Shown here: positions 61,524 to 64,000 of the stretch, piece by piece
Position numbering within the stretch: position 1 is the stretch's first letter
How the letters are laid out: each line of letters begins with the position of its first letter
Assembly: GCA_021613535.1 (NCBI GenBank)
Contig: CP075494.1
Span: 10,602,001-10,666,000, forward strand
Length of the DNA: 64,000 nt
Source of the DNA: Adineta vaga
Taxonomy: Eukaryota; Rotifera
Direction of reading: 5' to 3'
The notes under the pieces: generated by a model
Databases searched by the model: none
What the model was told of the DNA's origin: nothing
What the model saw: the letters and a program-made list of their open reading frames with translations, nothing else
Made by a program: the position numbers and the translations under genes

Positions 61524-62630
61524 TGTAAAAGATAGAAATTCATCATTGTGAATGAAAATAATCGCTTCTTCTTCTTCTTCTTCTTCTTGAATATATTAAG
61601 ACAGAATCTAATAAATCGATCAACAATAAGATAATAATATATATCGATCAAAGAAGTATTCAAGTGTACCTGACAGTGTTAATACTAACAATAAGATTGA
61701 CTAATGTCATCGTCTTTTCTTCAATAATAGATTGTCATTGCTAACGGCTATTTTATCTTGTTCGCATTTTTTCCGATATGAAATAATTCTATTTGATTAT
61801 TTTCACAATTTTCTTATAAAAGTTCATCAATATTCTGCAAATGTACATCGAAGCTAAGTATGAAAAATATTCACGTCGTTCAATTATGGAGAAATACTTC
61901 TAGCAAAAAGAAAAAAAAAGAAGTTTTTCATTAATTAAATAAGCAAAAACAAAAGAAAAATCTTGGTGTTTTTTAACCTACTTTATATGTCTAATTTTGC
62001 TGTTGAGACTTCGGCAAAAAAAAAAGAAACTGAATTTGATGGATATATCCTTTCTAATGATTAAATTTTATGAATATTCCATTAATCGTGATGGGTAACA
62101 GAGGAAATGTGTTTCAAAACCATACAATATTAATATAATACAAGTGGAAACTTTTAGTTATAGTGTATTCAGGAAAATAAATATCCTGTTTTTCTTCTAT
62201 GCATAGCATTTATGTTGTAAGTTTACTTGATGTACTAAGAAACTCACTGATTTTGTAAAATTGATAATAAAAATAATGTTTCTTAACAAGTATGTTTTTG
62301 TTTTTCAATAATCACACTGAGTTGCAAACTTTGTACTATCAGCAATATTAAAGACATAAACTGTATTTCGTCTACTATTATCATGAGATTTATATGCGAA
62401 ATAAATAAGTTTTCATCCTTCAAAGTATAGAACGAGTACAGATTCAATTATACTCTAAGATAATTGAATCATCTAGAATATAATTATGTGATGTATTTCC
62501 TTTTTGTAGAAAGTCTATACTAAGATTCTTATCCATCATTATTTCATGAACCTTCTTCGATTCAAATCAGTCATTTCGACTCAACAATTATAAGAGTCAA
62601 TTGTATATTTCTTTTTTTTTAAATAGAATT
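61524..62630. other. Intergenic, no gene seen
   Basis: About 1.1 kb of AT-rich sequence between the small TM protein start and the inverted-repeat element. It includes the CTTCTT repeat at about 61563-61588. No coding signal. Confidence 0.45.
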
Positions 62631-62972
62631 GTTGCTCTGGCAGATTAGTGTCACCGCTGATCCGCACGTTTTTGTCATTGCAACATGTTTTCCGATGAAA
62701 AACAACCTATATCTCTTGGGAAGTCTAATAAGTAATTTCTTTACTGATTACACAGAGCACGACATCTGGTTACTTCGACACATTCTCCTTCCATAATCTC
62801 GCTCTATATATAGATGCGATGTGTAAGGACAAAGCAAGGTTTCTCTACTTTTAACTAATCAAATAATTACTTCTTACAATTTACCAAGAGGTAGAGATCT
62901 CTTTTAATCCAGAAGCATGTTGCAATGATGAAAAACAGCAGATCAGTGGTGACACAAATCTGCCAGAGCGAC
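62631..62972. mobile_element. Foldback/MITE-like inverted-repeat element
   Basis: The outer 32 bp at 62631-62662 (GTTGCTCTGGCAGATTAGTG, then TCACCGCTGATC) and 62941-62972 are inverted copies with three mismatches. The symmetry continues inward: the next block on the left reads TTTTTGTCATTGCAACATG and its partner on the right reads, in reverse complement, TTTTTCATCATTGCAACATG. Weaker matching (TCTCTTGG/CTCTTGG, AAGTAATTT/AAGTAATTA) reaches about 130 bp from each end. The whole 342-bp unit can therefore fold into one long imperfect hairpin. It has no coding capacity, so if mobile it is non-autonomous. No convincing target-site duplication was seen at the edges, which leaves the superfamily open. 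Confidence 0.75.
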
Positions 62973-63140
62973 ATTTTCATAAAAATTACAAATGATTTGT
63001 TCACTTAAAACTTGTGTGATTCAATGAATTTGTTTTGCAACATTAAATTGCGTTATCCTCTTCTATTAAACAGATTATTGTTTTGTAATATAAAGCATGA
63101 TAAATGATGTTAAACATTGCCGAAAAAATCGAGGGTGTGG

Positions 63141-63179
63141 ATGTGGGTATATCTTCTTGACTCACATCTATACCCACAT
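63141..63179. repeat. Short hairpin (11-bp perfect inverted repeat)
   Basis: ATGTGGGTATA at 63141-63151 pairs with TATACCCACAT at 63169-63179 across a 17-nt loop, in otherwise AT-rich sequence just upstream of the SETD4-like relic. A chance or minor mobile-element remnant; function unknown. Confidence 0.6.
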
Positions 63180-63243
63180 TCTCAGTAAAGTGAATTCGCC
63201 ACAAAATCATATTTCTTATCATATGAGAAATATCATTTAAATG

Positions 63244-63930
63244 AACGATATTCACAACAAATTAAACATTTCATGAAAAAACACCAAAATAAATATAATC
63301 AATCAAGAAAAATATTTCCTCAGTATAATGATGAAGAATTTCAATGGGCTTATTATGCAATAAATACACGATATGTTCATTTTGATATGGAAACAGATTG
63401 AAAAGAACAAGATGATAATCTTTGTCTTATTCCATATTTAGATTTTGTTAATCATTCAATTTAACCAAATACAATTTCAAAATCTAGCCTCAAAACACGT
63501 TCATATGAAATTCGTTCAATAAAACTGATTGAATTGAATGAAAAAAAATACTTTCCAATGAACAAATCCAAATTTATAAATCATATAATTATTGGAATAC
63601 ATTAGAATTTTATCCAGTTGATAATGATCTTTCATAGACAGTGATTAAAGCAATTGAATTAACTATTAATCAAACAGAATGGTCACTATATGATGATCCA
63701 TTAACAAAAGAATTAAAAAATAAACTTCAACAATATATTAAATTAGTTCAAGAAAATATTGAAAAAGATTTTCCACAATGGACTATACCGAACGTTTTTC
63801 TAATTATTCTTCATGATACATCTATTGTTATTAATAAATCAATTGTTAGAACTTATATTTTCTTTTCTTTTGTTCAGATTTGGATCTTCAATCGTAAAAA
63901 AATTGAAAAAATGTATACAGTAGACGGATG
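63244..63930 (+). pseudogene. SETD4-like SET-domain methyltransferase, decayed copy
   Basis: From about 63275 one frame reads FPQYNDEEFQWAYYAINTRYVHF, the stretch before the SET core in SETD4 (FxWAxxxxNTR). It is interrupted by TGA at 63399-63401, then continues LCLIPYLDFVNHS with the NHS motif that binds S-adenosylmethionine. It is broken again by TAA at 63462-63464, and goes on as TRSYEIRSIKLIELNEK. The next part, which should hold the catalytic Tyr (NYG), is deleted or shifted. A further coherent segment in another frame at 63641-63800 (IKAIELTINQTEWSLYDDP and the helical QQYIKLVQENIEKDFP) matches the C-terminal helical region. SETD4 methylates histone H4K20 and controls cell quiescence; this copy cannot. 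An intact parent is expected elsewhere in the genome. Confidence 0.7.
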
Positions 63931-64000
63931 ATAAATATAGTGTAGTAGAAATTGATCACGATCACGAATCAAGTGACAAAATAAAACTCAAATACACTTA

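Noticed and set aside
63130-63180. TGTGG/TGTGGG words resembling the bdelloid telomeric repeat
   Set aside because: Only two imperfect units and not in tandem; explained by the short hairpin there.

Overview
The window looks like nuclear DNA of a small-genome invertebrate, most probably a bdelloid rotifer (Rotaria/Adineta type). The evidence is a strongly AT-rich sequence, introns mostly of about 45-110 bp with GT..AG ends, dense genes on both strands, and two gene types typical of bdelloids: a zinc-finger/coiled-coil/NHL-propeller protein and a fast-decaying F-box-type protein. There is also an intronless bacterial-style phosphotransferase. The animal assignment is firm because UNC-45, KCNQ, NeuroD, OVO, Dispatched and GM2-activator orthologues are all present. 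The clade is inferred.

Layout. 1-687 (-): 5' part of an unknown Pro/Ser/Asn-rich protein. 1714-3613 (+): F-box-like pseudogene. 5253-5908 (+): small membrane-anchored basic protein. 6174-6996 (-): WDR91 N-terminal domain alone, without its WD40 propeller. 7293-11107 (+): UNC-45 myosin chaperone. 11361-17517 (+): WDR90/POC16 centriole-cilium protein. 18409-20870 (+): tandem trio of tiny secreted proteins with an invariant CX18C core. 21467-22171 (+): EF-hand protein. 22761-27228 (-): Dispatched-type RND/sterol-sensing transporter. 30309-30962 (-): GM2-activator/ML-domain lipid carrier. 31372-34134 (-): intronless PEP-synthase/rifampicin-phosphotransferase-like enzyme. 34849-36903 (-): PIP4K2-like protein lacking key catalytic residues. 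37700-38769 (-): OVO/OVOL zinc-finger factor. 40910-42646 (-): rhodopsin-family GPCR. 45221-47022 (-): unknown 489-aa protein. 48818-50443 (+): NHL-propeller protein. 51508-52323 (-): NeuroD-like bHLH factor. 54960-55701 (-): claudin/Clc-like four-TM protein. 57803-61044 (+): KCNQ1-like potassium channel. 61119-61523 (-): unknown single-TM protein. 62631-62972: long imperfect inverted-repeat (foldback/MITE-like) element, followed by a broken SETD4-like pseudogene (about 63244-63930).

This is ordinary animal gene territory with no operon logic: neighbours are functionally unrelated. The developmental regulators (OVO, NeuroD, GPCR) sit in the gene-poor half (37-57 kb) with 1-2.6 kb flanks, whereas housekeeping genes (UNC-45, WDR90, WDR91-like) are packed within a few hundred bases of each other.

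The most interesting items are the tandem CX18C secreted family, the predicted PIP4K pseudokinase, the Dispatched protein with a Gln in place of the TM10 Asp, the propeller-less WDR91, the intronless bacterial-type phosphotransferase, and the foldback element beside a dead SETD4 copy. Exon boundaries were read by eye from splice signals and checked for phase in the short genes. Those of UNC-45, WDR90, Dispatched and KCNQ are approximate.
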